Made by a program: the position numbers and the translations under genes | DNA from: Azorinus chamasolen | Taxonomy: Eukaryota > Mollusca > Bivalvia > Cardiida > Solecurtidae | Assembly: GCA_963576725.1 (NCBI GenBank) | Contig: OY755237.1 | Coordinates: 66,932,269 to 66,996,268, forward strand | Length of the DNA stretch: 64,000 nt | Direction of reading: 5' to 3' | Shown: positions 1 to 9,377 of the stretch, in pieces | How the letters are laid out: each line of letters starts with the position of its first letter | How positions within the stretch are numbered: position 1 is the stretch's first letter | Notes under the pieces: generated by a model | The model's input: only the letters and a program-made list of their open reading frames with translations | What the model was told of the DNA's origin: nothing | The model's database searches: none

Positions 1-149
1 ATTTTCATGAAACTTAATAGGATTGATTAGCACCATGCCTAGATGTGCATATCTTATTCCTGTTCCAGTTTGATGATTTTCAGTAGAGTTATGGGACTTT
101 GAAATTTTGTCCGCGCGGGGAGGGGGGGAGGCATCAGTTTTTGTATAAA

Positions 150-336
150 AAATTCTAGTTTTAGATCCAATCTCTTTGAATGCATCTACCGAACTGAGCA
201 TTTACTGGAAAATTTTAGAATTGTTTAGTTTTGAAACCATTATGATAAATAGGAACAAATGCTCTATTTATCACAAGGGTTTCAGCAAAATGACGTTATA
301 GAGGTGTCAAAAGGCATCAGGAGGTGGGAATGGGTT
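150..336 (+). repeat. C-family MITE, left end missing
   Basis: The body starts at ttttagatccaatctctttg and ends at gggaatgggtt. The central palindrome is decayed (cattatgataaataggaacaaatgctctatttatcac). The left TTAA terminus is absent, and a G-rich stretch (115-130) lies just upstream. Confidence 0.7.
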
Positions 337-571
337 TTTACTCTTTACTTCAAATAAACACATTTTAAAGTCTTTACAAACAGAGTAGACCCAGATCAGA
401 TGGCTCCCAGGGCCATCTGATCAGGGTCTGCTCTATTTGCTTTTGACATTATATAGAACTGATTGAATAGGTTCTGCCAATACAAAAAAAAACTGCGTTC
501 ATTTGAAATTATAAAAATCTATTCATGGTGTTATTATTTTTTCCATGTCAATTCATGAGGTAAAGGGTTAA
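337..571 (+). repeat. B-family TTAA MITE
   Basis: It runs from a degraded left end (ctctttacttcaaataaac) to gaggtaaagggttaa. The core palindrome (about 378-441) carries the B arms cagagtagacccagatcaga and tgatcagggtctgctc, with the centre changed to ctcccaggg. It abuts the preceding C copy. Confidence 0.75.
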
Positions 572-636
572 ATAAACACAATCTGTGAATTGTAATCATG
601 TGAAAAAAATCTATGCATTAATTCAATTATACCCAA

Positions 637-880
637 CAACGAAGTTGCAGGAGATGTATAGTTTTTGACCCGTCAGTCAGTCTGTCCGTGTATCCTAATA
701 CATTATTGCTCATCTAGCACTTTCATTTCTTGACCAATTTTCCTCAAATTTGCTTTAAGAATTTTCATTAATAAAAGATTGGATGAGTATGATTTTCAGA
801 GGAATCTGTTATGGGGAACCACTTTTTTTCTGACAATGTAGCAGTGTGGAGTATGTGAGCTTGCTCACTAAAGTTCTTTA
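637..880 (+). repeat. Dispersed repeat with 3' hairpin, ends at the exon 1 acceptor
   Basis: It begins near caacgaagttgcaggag and contains a gtcagtcagtctgtccgtg run. It ends with the perfect hairpin GTGAGC-TT-GCTCAC followed by taaagttcttta. A diverged copy lies at 60421-60688. The 3' hairpin resembles the Helentron-like elements of this window, although the terminal CTCTTGTT is not intact. Confidence 0.6.
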
Positions 881-891
881 ATTTCTTTCAG

Positions 892-1038
892 ACTATGATA
901 TGATAGAGGTCTCCAGTGATGATGAAGGGGCAGCGGATGAAGCGGAAGATGAGGTTCTGCCCAGTGGGGCCATCAGGAAGAGGAAGCCAACTTCCCGGAA
1001 AGAGTTTGTTGGTCCATCACCTGTTGTTCCTCCAGGCA
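892..1038 (+). CDS. Internal exon 1 of AT-hook/C2H2 zinc-finger gene (acidic region)
   Basis: The exon follows a pyrimidine-rich acceptor (atttctttcag, AG at 890-891) and ends at a gtatgt donor (1039). It begins with the last two bases of a codon and ends in phase 1. It encodes about 49 residues: IEVSSDDEGAADEAEDE (an acidic run), then SGAIRKRKPTSRKE, whose RKRK patch could act as a nuclear-localisation signal, then a Pro-rich end (PSPVVPPG). The start codon is not in this window, so any N-terminal domain (for example a BTB domain) cannot be judged. A dispersed repeat ends about 12 bp before the acceptor and supplies much of the upstream sequence. I do not recognise a specific orthologue. Confidence 0.85.
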
Positions 1039-1180
1039 GTATGTAAATAAAGGCTTGAATTGTGATCTAAGGTTCAGTCATATTCTCAATCATAATTGCT
1101 TTGTTCCCAGCTGATACCTGCAACTTATGATTTGATTGTGTTCTAAACTGGGGACCAGGGAAACATGTTTGAGAATATTT

Positions 1181-1440
1181 TTAGCTCGTCTGTTTCGAGG
1201 AAAAGTCAAGCTATTGTGATCACTGGGTCATAGTCATCGTTGTTGTCATCGGCGGCGTGCAAAATCTTTATGTAGATCATTACTCAAAACGTATAAGAGG
1301 TATCAACATGAAACTTCATAGGTTAGTAGATCTCATTGAGGGGAAGGCCCCTACATAAGAACCATAACTCTTGATTTCAAAATTTTGGAGTTATGGCCCT
1401 TTATAGTTTTAATTTTTTTTAATTTAGCTGGACAAGTACC
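1181..1440 (+). repeat. Fragment of AGCTCGTCTG-type dispersed repeat
   Basis: The left end, tagctcgtctgtttcgagg, matches the start of the complete element at 59994. No hairpin plus CTCTTGTT end is found, so this copy is 3'-truncated. The interior (cataactcttgatttc, gttatggccctt) is typical of the same repeat group. Confidence 0.5.
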
Positions 1441-1863
1441 AAATCAGATGAGCGTTGATGCCGCACGCGGCTCTTTGTTTTGAGTTTGGGTTCTAAGAAT
1501 ATTGAAATTCTAAATTCAGAACCAGTCCCTGAGGTTATAAAACTCCAGTTCTTACCTATCAGATTCTTGAGAATGAACTGTACCTGTGCTCCTGCACTTG
1601 TTGTTTGCATCTGACTGATATAAATGTCTTTAGAGCTTCTCCAATATCATAAACAATATGATTAAGAATCATAATACTGATATGCATAATGGCAGAGTGA
1701 TGTCACTGAAAAATATGAAATTTTATCAATAAATTTGTGAAATAGGTATAAAGAAGAAACTAAAGGGTGTAGCATTTTGCAAGCTGTGTAGATGCAGTGC
1801 ATCACAGACATAACAAGATATAATTTCTCCTTAGGTTGCTTATAGTGAAGTTTTTCATTTCAG

Positions 1864-1988
1864 TTAAACGTGGCAGGGGGCGACCTCGTAGATACCTCAA
1901 GCCCGAGGAGACTGCCACTGCTAGTCAGATACCGGCCATGATCATACCCAGTGGTGACGGACAGACAATCATGATGGCTCCTATACAG
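1864..1988 (+). CDS. Internal exon 2, AT-hook
   Basis: The acceptor is tttcatttcag and the donor is caggtaga. Two bases complete the split codon from the previous exon and the exon ends in phase 0. The translation opens with KRGRGRPRRY. The RGRP core flanked by basic residues is a classical AT-hook, a motif that binds the minor groove of AT-rich DNA. It continues LKPEETATASQ, then IPAMIIPSGDGQTIMMAPIQ, a hydrophobic stretch with Gln. Families such as PATZ1 and ZBTB24 are known to combine AT-hooks with C2H2 fingers, but the sequence here does not allow assignment to either. Confidence 0.9.
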
Positions 1989-2091
1989 GTAGATTGGAAT
2001 TAACTCTTGGCACATCAATGTTGAAATTGTGATGGTAATGTGTGCAAGCAGCTTAGATCTCTTCAGGATGCATACTGTTTGACACCCTGAT

Positions 2092-2448
2092 CAGGGGCGT
2101 AGCTAGCGATACGCACTTACGCACATGCATAACACATCAATCTGAACGGTGAAAACATTATTAGGACCGAAATGGAACAAAAATCGAAGGCTAAAGGGGA
2201 TAGACTTTGATAAACGTTCTTTCTTGTCTTGTAAGCTTTTACCCATTCCCTCCTATTGATGCCTTTCGACACCCCTGTAAAAGTCACCTTTTGAAGCTAT
2301 TGTGATAAATAGAGCATTTGCTCCTATAGGAGCAAATGCTGTATTTATCACAATGGTTTAAAAACTACAAAACTCTAAATTTTCTCCGGGGAGCATGTCC
2401 CCTATAGCCATGATGCATGCATTACATTTGGATTCAGCTACGCTCCTG
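2092..2448. mobile_element. TIR element with CAGGGGCGTAGC ends, carrying a nested C-family fragment
   Basis: The left end CAGGGGCGTAGCTAGC is inverted at the right end as ATTCAGCTACGCTCCTG, and both sides are flanked by CTGAT (2087-2091 and 2449-2453). A reversed C-family fragment (about 2240-2385, with a palindrome through atttgctcctataggagcaaat) lies inside. The superfamily is not certain. The ends resemble hAT elements, but the flanking repeat is only 5 bp. Confidence 0.6.
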
Positions 2449-2813
2449 CTGATCAGGTTTTTTTTGTGTCACTTGATGGGAGTCTACAGTAAGTCTACAC
2501 TGTTATCAAATGACAAATCACTCATTTTCTGAACACTTTGTCTCTATGTCTAATGTCACCAAATGGCTGATGAACTTGAAGAGAACCAAGATCCTCCATT
2601 TACTGTTGCTCTCTCATTCACTGCCACAAGTACCTTTTTCTTAGACTAAGGACCCAAGAATTTCTTTTTGACTAACTATGGGCTCAGGGACTTCTCTCTG
2701 ACTAAAGGGCAGGGGCCCATCATACGAAAAATTGTACAACTAAAATTATCGTAAGTGCTAATTCATGACAATCATTTCTACTAACATAGCTAAAATTATC
2801 CTATATTCTAGAT

Positions 2814-2998
2814 TTATCCCTTTCCCTGTTCTATATTTATTTCAAATTTCAATACCTACTTAATATTCATGGACAAAATAGTTATAATGGAATATAGAAG
2901 GTGGAACATTGTAACCATTTTAGAATCTAAAGAAACAGATCTATAAAATTTCATTAGCATTCAGAGCAGACCCTGATTAGACGGCTCCTTTCGTTTAC
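2814..2998 (-). repeat. A-family MITE, right half missing
   Basis: It starts ttatccctttccctgttcta and keeps the A body (gaaggtggaacattg, attcagagcagaccctgatt). It stops at the palindrome centre (ggctcc), after which unrelated sequence begins. Confidence 0.75.
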
Positions 2999-3030
2999 TA
3001 TTGCCATATGTTTAAATGATCAATAGTTTT

Positions 3031-3447
3031 TAGCTCCACTTTTTCAAAAAGTGAAGCTATTGTCATGACCCTCTTGTCGGCGTTGGTTAACCTTTTTAAC
3101 GATATTTGGTTCATATTTGGTATGTATGTTTACTATCACAAGGAGAACCCATTTCACAAGGGTAGGTAACCCTAAAATTAATTTTGCCATAGTTATGCCC
3201 CTTTTTCGACTTAGAATTTTCATTGTTGGTTAAGTTTTATGTTCAGGTCCATGTCTCAGAAACTGTCCAAGATATTTGGTTCATCTTTGGTATACATATT
3301 AACTATTACAAGGGGGACCCATTTCACAAGGGCAGGTAACCCTAAAATTAATTTTGCTGTTGTTATCTCCCCTTTCTGACTTCGACTTCCACTACACTAT
3401 CCAGCACTAAAGAAAGTGGAGCGCGCTGTCTGCGGACAGCTCTTGTT
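3031..3447 (+). mobile_element. Helentron-like non-autonomous element
   Basis: The 5' GCTCCACTTT (3033-3042) is perfectly inverted as AAAGTGGAGC (3413-3422). It is followed by the hairpin GCTGTC-TGCG-GACAGC (3425-3440), whose last C begins the terminal CTCTTGTT (3440-3447). Subterminal inverted repeats and a 3' hairpin are known features of Helentron-associated elements (HINEs). The interior holds two roughly 165-bp repeats around ggtaggtaaccctaaaatta. Family assignment is an inference. Confidence 0.65.
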
Positions 3448-3501
3448 AGTTTTAGTTATAGGATCCTTTGTATGTCTGTCATATTAGATTGACATATAGT
3501 C

Positions 3502-3721
3502 CTTACCCCTTTATTCCATAAATATGCCTTTCTATGCTTATAAGAGCCATCTGATCTGGGTCTACTCTGTTTGCTTATGATATGATAGAAATGATTCTAC
3601 AGTTTCTGCCATGGCCAAAAATTCCTTTGTGTATGTTTTATTATACATGTAACAAATTAATTTAATTAATATTCATGACATCATTATTCCTTACATGAAT
3701 ATTCATGCAGGAAAGGGTTAA
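3502..3721 (+). repeat. B-family MITE with collapsed core
   Basis: It runs from cccctttattccataaatatg to tgcaggaaagggttaa. The left arm of the core palindrome is deleted, leaving only agccatctgatctgggtctactctgtttgc split across the deletion. The body (gccatggccaaaaattcc) is intact. Confidence 0.75.
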
Positions 3722-3887
3722 CACACCAGATACAGATTTTTTTATGTGCATGTGTTTTTTCTTGACACATGCCTTTGCAGGATGACACTTATGGATCACT
3801 TCTCATCTGTCCATCTGTCTGTCTATGCCATTTTTTTTCATGTTTTCAGCAGGTGACTCATATATTCCTTCAAACACTCTTCTTTAG

Positions 3888-4025
3888 GGTCTGGCCAACC
3901 TGGAGGCATTTCAGGAACAGGTGAAGAACCTATCACTATTCGCGCAAACAAAGACAGACCTGACAGATGAAGCATCCCAGTATCTCAACACCAGTGATAT
4001 ACTCAGTCTGGATGCTGGCACTCAG
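3888..4025 (+). CDS. Internal exon 3, linker region
   Basis: The exon is 46 whole codons (phase 0 at both ends) between a cttctttag acceptor and a caggtttg donor. It reads GLANLEAFQEQVKNLSLFAQ, then TKTDLTDEASQYLNTSDILS, then LDAGTQ. The first part could form an amphipathic helix. No known domain is recognised. Its length is a multiple of three, so skipping it would keep the frame. Confidence 0.85.
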
Positions 4026-4189
4026 GTTTGTGAGGATACAAACTAAAATCAGTCCTGATGGCAAATTTTAATGCCAGTAGATGTTGAAAATCTCTGTAAT
4101 GAAGATTACTTTAACTATTTCTTTCATTAAAATATTAAATAAGGAAATTTATTGCTATATCATCAAACAGAAGAGAATAAAATATGTAA

Positions 4190-4237
4190 GATATAAGCAA
4201 ACGGAGCAGACCTTGATTCAACAGCTCCTACAGGAGC
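4190..4237 (-). repeat. Half of an A/B core palindrome
   Basis: The left arm aagcaaacggagcagacc runs to the centre ctcctacaggag and then stops. The next base begins the SINE, so the insertion sits at the hairpin centre. Confidence 0.65.
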
Positions 4238-4500
4238 GTGGGGCCTCGGTGGCCCCTGATGGTTATGTTCTGCGACTGAGAATCACTGAGAAACACTTGA
4301 CCGCTGTGGTTCGAATGCCGGTCTTGCATTTGGACTTTTCATGTGATGACGCTTTCCAGCTGGCTTGCAGTAGGGTGATGGTTCTAACCGGTGGTGTTCC
4401 GTTCACGAACATATGCACTTTTGTTCTATGCACAGTAAAATCTCTGGGGTCTTCCTCCACCTGTAATTGGCTGGACTTTGCAATATGATTGAAATACTGT
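4238..4500 (+). mobile_element. tRNA-derived SINE
   Basis: A box-A-like TGGCCCCTGATGG (4250-4262) is followed 45 bases later by a box B GGTTCGAATGCC (4308-4319), the internal RNA polymerase III promoter layout. Downstream sequence (ctggcttgcagtagg, gggtcttcctccacc) resembles conserved central domains of SINEs that I associate with bivalves. It ends at the TTAA of the next MITE. A long open frame through it is incidental. Confidence 0.7.
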
Positions 4501-4728
4501 TAACCCATTACCTCATAGGCTATTTTTAGATACAACCTCTTTGAATAAATCTACCGAAAAGGAGCATTAACTAGAGAAAAGGAAATTTTTAGAATTGTGT
4601 AGTTTGAAACCATTGTGATAAATAGAGCATTTGCTCCTATAGGAGCAAATGCTCTATTTATCACAATGGTTTCACAAAGTGACTTTTACAGAGTCGTCAA
4701 AAGTCGTCAATATCAGGGAATGGGTTAA
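4500..4728 (+). repeat. C-family MITE, complete reference copy
   Basis: This 229-bp element has TTAA at both ends, with termini CCCATTACCTCATAGGC and caatatcagggaatggg. Positions 4606-4673 form a perfect 68-base palindrome starting GAAACCATTGTGATAAATAG, with centre CTCCTATAGGAG. The TTAA duplication and CCC termini suggest a piggyBac-type transposase. No coding capacity is present. Confidence 0.85.
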
Positions 4729-4930
4729 AGCAATGTACAACCCAATACAAAAAGATCTTCTGGATCTTCTTTGTTTGCATGTGCCTAAAAAAGGTCAGTA
4801 AATTGTTAAAAACCAAGAAATCCACTGAACTTGTCCAACACATTCCTCAGTAAATAATAGTCTGATCCTAATGAAACTTCACACAAACATTACTGGTTAT
4901 GTGCAGATGTGCATTCAACTTTTCGTTTTT

Positions 4931-6277
4931 ATACGCCCGTTTGAAAAAACGGGACGTATTATGGAATGGCGCTGTCTGTCCGTCTGGTTGTCTGGTTGTC
5001 TGGTTGTCTGTCCGTCTGTAACATCTCTAACTCAAGTTCCGCTTGGTGGATCCTTCTCAAATTTAGCCACAATGTTTATCTAGACATGCTACAGTAGCCT
5101 ACCAAGTCCCGGTTTGTTTATCCAAGGTCAAGGTCACACAATTGGACTTAGAATTTGCGTTTAGCAAAAATGTTAACCGGTCTGTCTGTCTGTAACATCT
5201 CTAACTCAAGTTCCGCTTGGTGGATCCTTCCCAAATTTAACCAAAATGTTTATCTAGACATGCTACAGTAGCCTGCCAAGTCCCGGCTCATTTATCCAAG
5301 GTCAAGGTCGCTTAATTGGACTTAGAATTTGCGTTTAGCATTTGCGTTAAGCAAAAATGTTAACCTCAGTTTATGTGGAACAAGTCCACTTATTTACATA
5401 ACACTTTGTGATAAAGCTTTGAAACTTGGAACACTTGTTCACCATCACAACCTTCACCTGTAGGCAAGAGTAAATAACTCTTTCAAGCATTTTGACTGAA
5501 TTATGCCCCTTTTTAACTTAGAATTTTTGGTTAAGGCTTTGTTAAAGTCCATTTATTTACATAACCCTTTGAGATACAGCTTTTAAACTTAGAACACTTG
5601 TTCACCGTCACAACCTTCACCTGTAGGCAAGAGAAAATAACTCTGTCAAGCATTTTGACCGAATTATGTCCCTTTTTAACTTAGAATTTTTGGTTAAGGC
5701 TTTGTTAAAGTCCATTTACTTACATAACCCTTTGAGATAAAGCTTTTAAACTTGGAACACTTGTTCACCATCACAATCTTAACCTGTAGACAAGAGTACA
5801 TAACTCTTTCAAGCATTTTGACAGAATTATGCCCCCTTTTAACTTAAAAATTTTGGTTAAAGTTTTGGTTTAAGTCCACTTATTTACATAACCCTTTTAG
5901 ATTAAGCTTTTAAACTTGGAACACTTGCTCACCATCATACGCTTTACCTGTAAGCAAGAGTACATAACGCTGTCTAACATTTTGACATAATTATGACGCA
6001 TTTTAGCTTGGAAGTTTTGGTTAAAGTCCACTTATTTACATAATCCTTTCAGATAAAGCTTTTAAACTTGAAACATTTGTTCACCATCACAAGCTTCATC
6101 TTCATCTCAAGCATTTAGACACAATTATGGCACTTTTTAATTTAGAATTTTCGGTTATGGTTTTTTGTTAAAGTATGCCTATTTACAACCTTGAAACTTG
6201 GTCGCAAATACGTTAACCCCAGTTTATGTTGAACAAAACCTCGACGGGCGTATATTGTGTCCACTGGCACTCTTGTT
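4931..6277 (+). mobile_element. Large Helentron-like element with internal tandem repeats
   Basis: The 5' ATACGCCCGT (4931-4940) is perfectly inverted at 6244-6253. It is followed by a short hairpin (GTGTC-CACT-GGCAC) and terminal CTCTTGTT (6270-6277). The interior has two copies of a taacatctctaactcaagtt unit, then about five units of 160-170 bp around gagataaagcttttaaactt. No protein-coding frame is evident. Confidence 0.65.
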
Positions 6278-6283
6278 AAAATG

Positions 6284-6510
6284 TTGCCATGGTAACCTAA
6301 TGGTGGACTCTGATTGTTCGAAATTTAGATATTGTTTGGTTTTACTGAAAATTGGTATGATGGGGGTACATGGGTACCCTGAACTCAAGGTAGTTTTTTT
6401 TAAGAGTTGGTTACAATGGTAACAGAGTGGTGGCCTCTGTTTGGTCAGAATTTCGGTATTATTTAATTTTGTAGAAAATTGGTAAATACGGGTAAATGGG
6501 TACTCATCAA
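6284..6510. repeat. Short direct duplication of unknown origin
   Basis: Two diverged copies of roughly 125 bp lie head to tail, sharing ggtaac...tggtgg, ctctgttt/ctctgatt and gaaaattggta...gggtac. I do not recognise the family. Confidence 0.45.
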
Positions 6511-6516
6511 TATCTG

Positions 6517-6697
6517 TTGACCCTTCCGTTTGGGGGACATTCTGTAACAGATTCTGCTACAATTACCATAGATCTTGTTCTTCAATGTTTCTTCCATGGC
6601 CAAGTATTCCTTTGTTTATATGCCATTATAAAATGTCAGCTGATTTATAATCATGATGTCATTACACTTTACATGAATATTCATGAGATAAAGGGCT
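6517..6697 (+). repeat. B-family remnant lacking the palindrome
   Basis: The body (catggccaagtattcctttg, gatgtcattacactttacatg) and right end (atgagataaagggctaa) are present. The short arm and core are replaced by unrelated sequence. Confidence 0.55.
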
Positions 6698-6733
6698 AAT
6701 CCACTTTAGAGATAGTCCTAGTTTGTTTTACAG

Positions 6734-6836
6734 ATAAGCATTCACCTCAATCCACCCAGTGATTCAAAGGAGGGCCTGGATGATGTTGGAAATGAAGACA
6801 AGCAAGACACAGATGTGAAGGATGTCATTCGTGCAG
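6734..6836 (+). CDS. Internal exon 4, acidic linker
   Basis: The acceptor is gtttgttttacag and the donor is gcaggtaatg. The exon starts in phase 0 and ends in phase 1. The peptide is ISIHLNPPSDSKEGLDDVGN, then EDKQDTDVKDVIRA. It is hydrophilic and Asp/Glu-rich, without a recognisable fold, and is probably a disordered linker between the AT-hook and the zinc fingers. Confidence 0.82.
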
Positions 6837-6852
6837 GTAATGTGCAGTGTGT

Positions 6853-6970
6853 TTAACTCTACCTGATAGAAACACCTTATCAGGCCTTTGCAAACAGAGT
6901 AGACCCAGATCAGACGGCTGCTGTAGGAACCATCTAAGCAGGATCTGCTCTATTTGTTTATCGTATGATA
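6853..6970 (+). repeat. B-family fragment next to exon 4
   Basis: It starts at ttaactctacctgatag, 17 bases after the exon 4 donor. It has a near-complete core (cctttgcaaacagagtagac to gatctgctctatttg) and is then interrupted by a D-family element. Confidence 0.6.
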
Positions 6971-6976
6971 AATATA

Positions 6977-7180
6977 CAGTAAAACTTCGATTATCTGAAC
7001 ACTAAAATACGTATTATTATCGCTCTTTAAGACAGGTGGCAGCTTAATGCATGGTGAAAGTCATGCAGAAAGCTCCTCTAGGAGCTTTCTGCATGACTTT
7101 CACCATGCATTAAGCAGCCACCTGCCTAAAAGGGTCTAAATTCTTCTATAACGAAAATTCGAATAATCGAGGTTTTACTG
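6977..7180. mobile_element. D-family MITE (Tigger/pogo-like), reference copy
   Basis: This 204-bp element is flanked by TA and has inverted ends CAGTAAAACTTCGATTAT and ataatcgaggttttactg. A near-perfect hairpin of about 100 bp (7033-7133) reads from CAGGTGGC through gcagaaagctcctctagg to its complement. The TA duplication and CAGTAAAACC-type ends fit the IS630/Tc1/pogo superfamily. Confidence 0.75.
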
Positions 7181-7194
7181 TATGTGTGTAGCAG

Positions 7195-7425
7195 TTCTGA
7201 AATTGCACAAACATACTTCAAATTTGGCATGCAATTGCAACTTTTGGAGGCAAACATTTTTGGGGTGACTTATTAAAGTCAAGGTGATACATCAAGGCCA
7301 AAGGTCAAATTACGGGTCTCTGACATGACTGATATGAAAATGGCTGAAAAAGTTACCACATAACCCTTTACTGCATGAAGACTCATTATAAGACCTTTGT
7401 AAACAGAATAGACTCAGATCAATGG
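7195..7425 (+). repeat. Repeat fragments
   Basis: Positions 7195-7345 (cttcaaatttggcatgcaat, gtcaaggtgatacatcaagg) match parts of 37860-38000 and 45420-45530. Positions 7366-7425 are a short B-family left end. Confidence 0.5.
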
Positions 7426-7482
7426 GATGGGTGGGGGTTAATTACTAAATTACCTTCAATGATTACAAGTTACATCTTTCAG

Positions 7483-7572
7483 ATGCTCAAAGTTCAGAGC
7501 TGAGCGATGGGACTGCTGTAGGCTTCCTGGCAACCAGCCCTTCCCAAACAGATTCTATTACCCTGAATTCAG
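7483..7572 (+). CDS. Internal exon 5, Ser/Thr-rich linker
   Basis: This 90-nt exon lies between tacatctttcag and caggtatgtg. It enters with two bases completing a GAT codon and leaves in phase 1. The peptide is DAQSSELSDGTAVGFLATSP, then SQTDSITLNS. It is Ser/Thr-rich and has no domain. It is a multiple of three with matching phases, so it could be a cassette exon without breaking the frame. Confidence 0.8.
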
Positions 7573-7672
7573 GTATGTGAAAATCTTCATTCTTTGTAAG
7601 CTGATGCTGAATTGATGATGTATTATGCCAACACAGTTTAGAACCAGATGAGATGCCATGTTGGTAGGTGTC

Positions 7673-7916
7673 TTAACCCTTTACTCCATGAGTATTCATG
7701 TAAGAAATAATGACATGATGAATATCAATTAGAATATTTTTTATAATAGCGGATGAAAACAAGAATATTTGGCCATGGCAGAATCTGTTGAATCATATTT
7801 ATATTCTACAGAAAACAGAGCAAACCCTGGTCAGATGGCTCCTACAGATCCATCTGAACTGGATCTACTCTGTTTGCAAAGGCGTAGAAAGGCGTATTTA
7901 TGGAGTAAAGGGTTAA
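7673..7916 (-). repeat. B-family MITE, complete
   Basis: It spans TTAA to TTAA, 244 bp, with termini ccctttactccatgagtatt and tatggagtaaaggg. The core retains both arms but its centre has diverged (ggctcctacagatccatct). Confidence 0.82.
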
Positions 7917-8116
7917 GTTACTATTATAGTCAAAGCTTTCTGGATGAATGTGTTATGAAATGAAGTCTGATGACTTCATGTGTTGGTTGATACCAGATAT
8001 ATTGTCATTGCAATTTTTGTCAGACTGCCTAGTCAACTGGTGTAGTTTGTAAAGAAATATACTGTAAAACCTAGAGTCTCTAAACAGGACATTCAAATTA
8101 GCACCAGTGTCTGGCT

Positions 8117-8342
8117 TTAACCCATTCCTCATAGGCTATTTTTAGATCCAGCCTCTTTGAATAAATTTACCGAAAAGGAGAGTTAACTAGAGATTTTTTT
8201 TAGAATTTTGTAGTTTTGAAACCTTTTTGATAAATAGAGCATTTGCTCCTATAAAGGAACAAATGCTCTATTTATCACAGTGGTTTCAAAAAGTGTCTTT
8301 TACAGAGGCGTAGAAAGGTGTATATATGGAGGAAAGGGTTAA
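8117..8342 (+). repeat. C-family MITE nested in D
   Basis: It is flanked by TTAA on both sides and is 226 bp. The palindrome is slightly damaged on the right of the centre (ctcctataaaggaac). Confidence 0.82.
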
Positions 8343-8355
8343 GACAGGTGGCAGC

Positions 8356-8552
8356 TTAACCCTTTCCCTCATATAAAAGCTTGTGAAAACAGAGTAGACT
8401 GAGATTAGATGGCTCCTACTGGAGCCATCTGATCAGGGTCTGCTCTTTGGTTTATGAAGGCAAAGTAGATCTTACTGTATCATAAAATTCAGCTAAGAGA
8501 TATTTATGATGTCGTTATTCCTTACATGACTATTGAACATGAAAAGAGTTAA
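8356..8552 (+). repeat. A/B-type TTAA MITE nested in D
   Basis: This 197-bp element runs from ccctttccctcatataaaag to tgaaaagagttaa. The core (aaacagagtagactgagatt to cagggtctgctctttgg) has centre ctactggag. The body is of B type but shortened. Confidence 0.78.
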
Positions 8553-8609
8553 TACTGGATGAAATTCATGAAGAAAGCTTCCTTTTGGAGCTTTCTGTAC
8601 GACCCTGCA

Positions 8610-8847
8610 TTTACCCAATCCCTCATAGGCTATTTTTAGATCTAACCTCTTTGAAAAGTTCTACCAAAAAGGAGCATTAACTAGAATCTCTAGAGAAAAG
8701 GAAAATCTTAGAATTTAGTAGTTCTGAAACCATTGTCATAAATAGAGCATTTGCTGCGAAGGAGCAAATGCTCTATTTCTCACACTGGTTTCAAAAAGTG
8801 ACTTTTACAGAGGCATAGAAAGGCGTATTTAAGGAGGAAAGGGTAAA
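8610..8847 (+). repeat. C-family MITE nested in D
   Basis: The left end is ttacccaatccctcataggc (TTAC instead of TTAA) and the right end is gaggaaagggtaaag. The palindrome centre is atttgctgcgaaggagcaaat, so one arm has point changes. Confidence 0.75.
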
Positions 8848-8873
8848 GCAGTCACCTGCATAAAAAATCTTTA

Positions 8874-9123
8874 TTAACCCTTCGCTTGCTATTCATGTCA
8901 ATATACCTACCTGTAAATAGTGAAGACCCAGATGAGACAGCTCCTGCAGGAGCTGTCTCATCAGGGTCTGCACTATTTACAAGTTGATTGTGCAACCAGT
9001 GCACTCCACAGCAGTGAATGCACAGCGAATTACGTGTACACAGTGAAGATATATATAATTATACAACAGGGCATGGGTAAAGAAGGAGATATGTATTTTA
9101 AAATTCAGCAAACGAAGGGTTAA
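8874..9123 (+). repeat. E-family TTAA MITE, complete
   Basis: Exactly 250 bp including both TTAA copies. The ends are cccttcgcttgctattc and attcagcaaacgaaggg. The core is aaatagtgaagacccagatg to catcagggtctgcactattt with centre CTCCTGCAGGAG. Two further copies are at 34259-34508 and 51956-52162. Confidence 0.85.
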
Positions 9124-9327
9124 CTCTTTGCACGCTAAGAAATTTTTCGTCTGCAACAATTGTCGTCTGCTTCAATTCTTAAAGTTCTCTCATTTTTTTG
9201 CAAAAATATTGTCAAGATAACAAACAGTTTGGATCCTGATGAGACGCCACATCATGCGGCGTCTCATTTGGATCCAAACTGTTTGCATAGGTAATCACAA
9301 TTTCGCCGCTAGCGTGCCACGAGTTAA
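9120..9327. repeat. F-family TTAA MITE, shares its TTAA with the E copy
   Basis: The ends are ctctttgcacgctaag and ccgctagcgtgccacgag. The core is aacagtttggatcctgatga, then gacgcc-acatcat-gcggcgtc, then ggatccaaactgtt. Its left TTAA (9120-9123) is also the right TTAA of the E element, so the two are back to back. Confidence 0.78.
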
Positions 9328-9377
9328 AATTCCGGTTTAGAGGAGTTTTACTATACTCTTTCTCCTCTAATTGACAG

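Larger units (their letters stand above)
8062..9352. mobile_element. D-family element shattered by five TTAA insertions
   Basis: The left end is CTGTAAAACCTAGAGTCTC (TA at 8060-8061). The right end is ggtttagaggagttttacta near 9352. The D hairpin fragments gacaggtggcagcttaa, gaagaaagcttccttttggag and cagtcacctgcat lie between inserted elements at 8117-8342, 8356-8552, 8610-8847, 8874-9123 and 9120-9327. The right end lies about 25 bp upstream of exon 6. Confidence 0.65.

Noticed and set aside
4238..4330. Functional tRNA gene
   Set aside because: Box A-like and box B sequences are present, but an acceptor stem and a complete cloverleaf cannot be formed. The downstream sequence is SINE body.
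4081..4488. 135-codon open frame
   Set aside because: It runs through half a MITE core and a tRNA-derived SINE; there is no protein-like domain.
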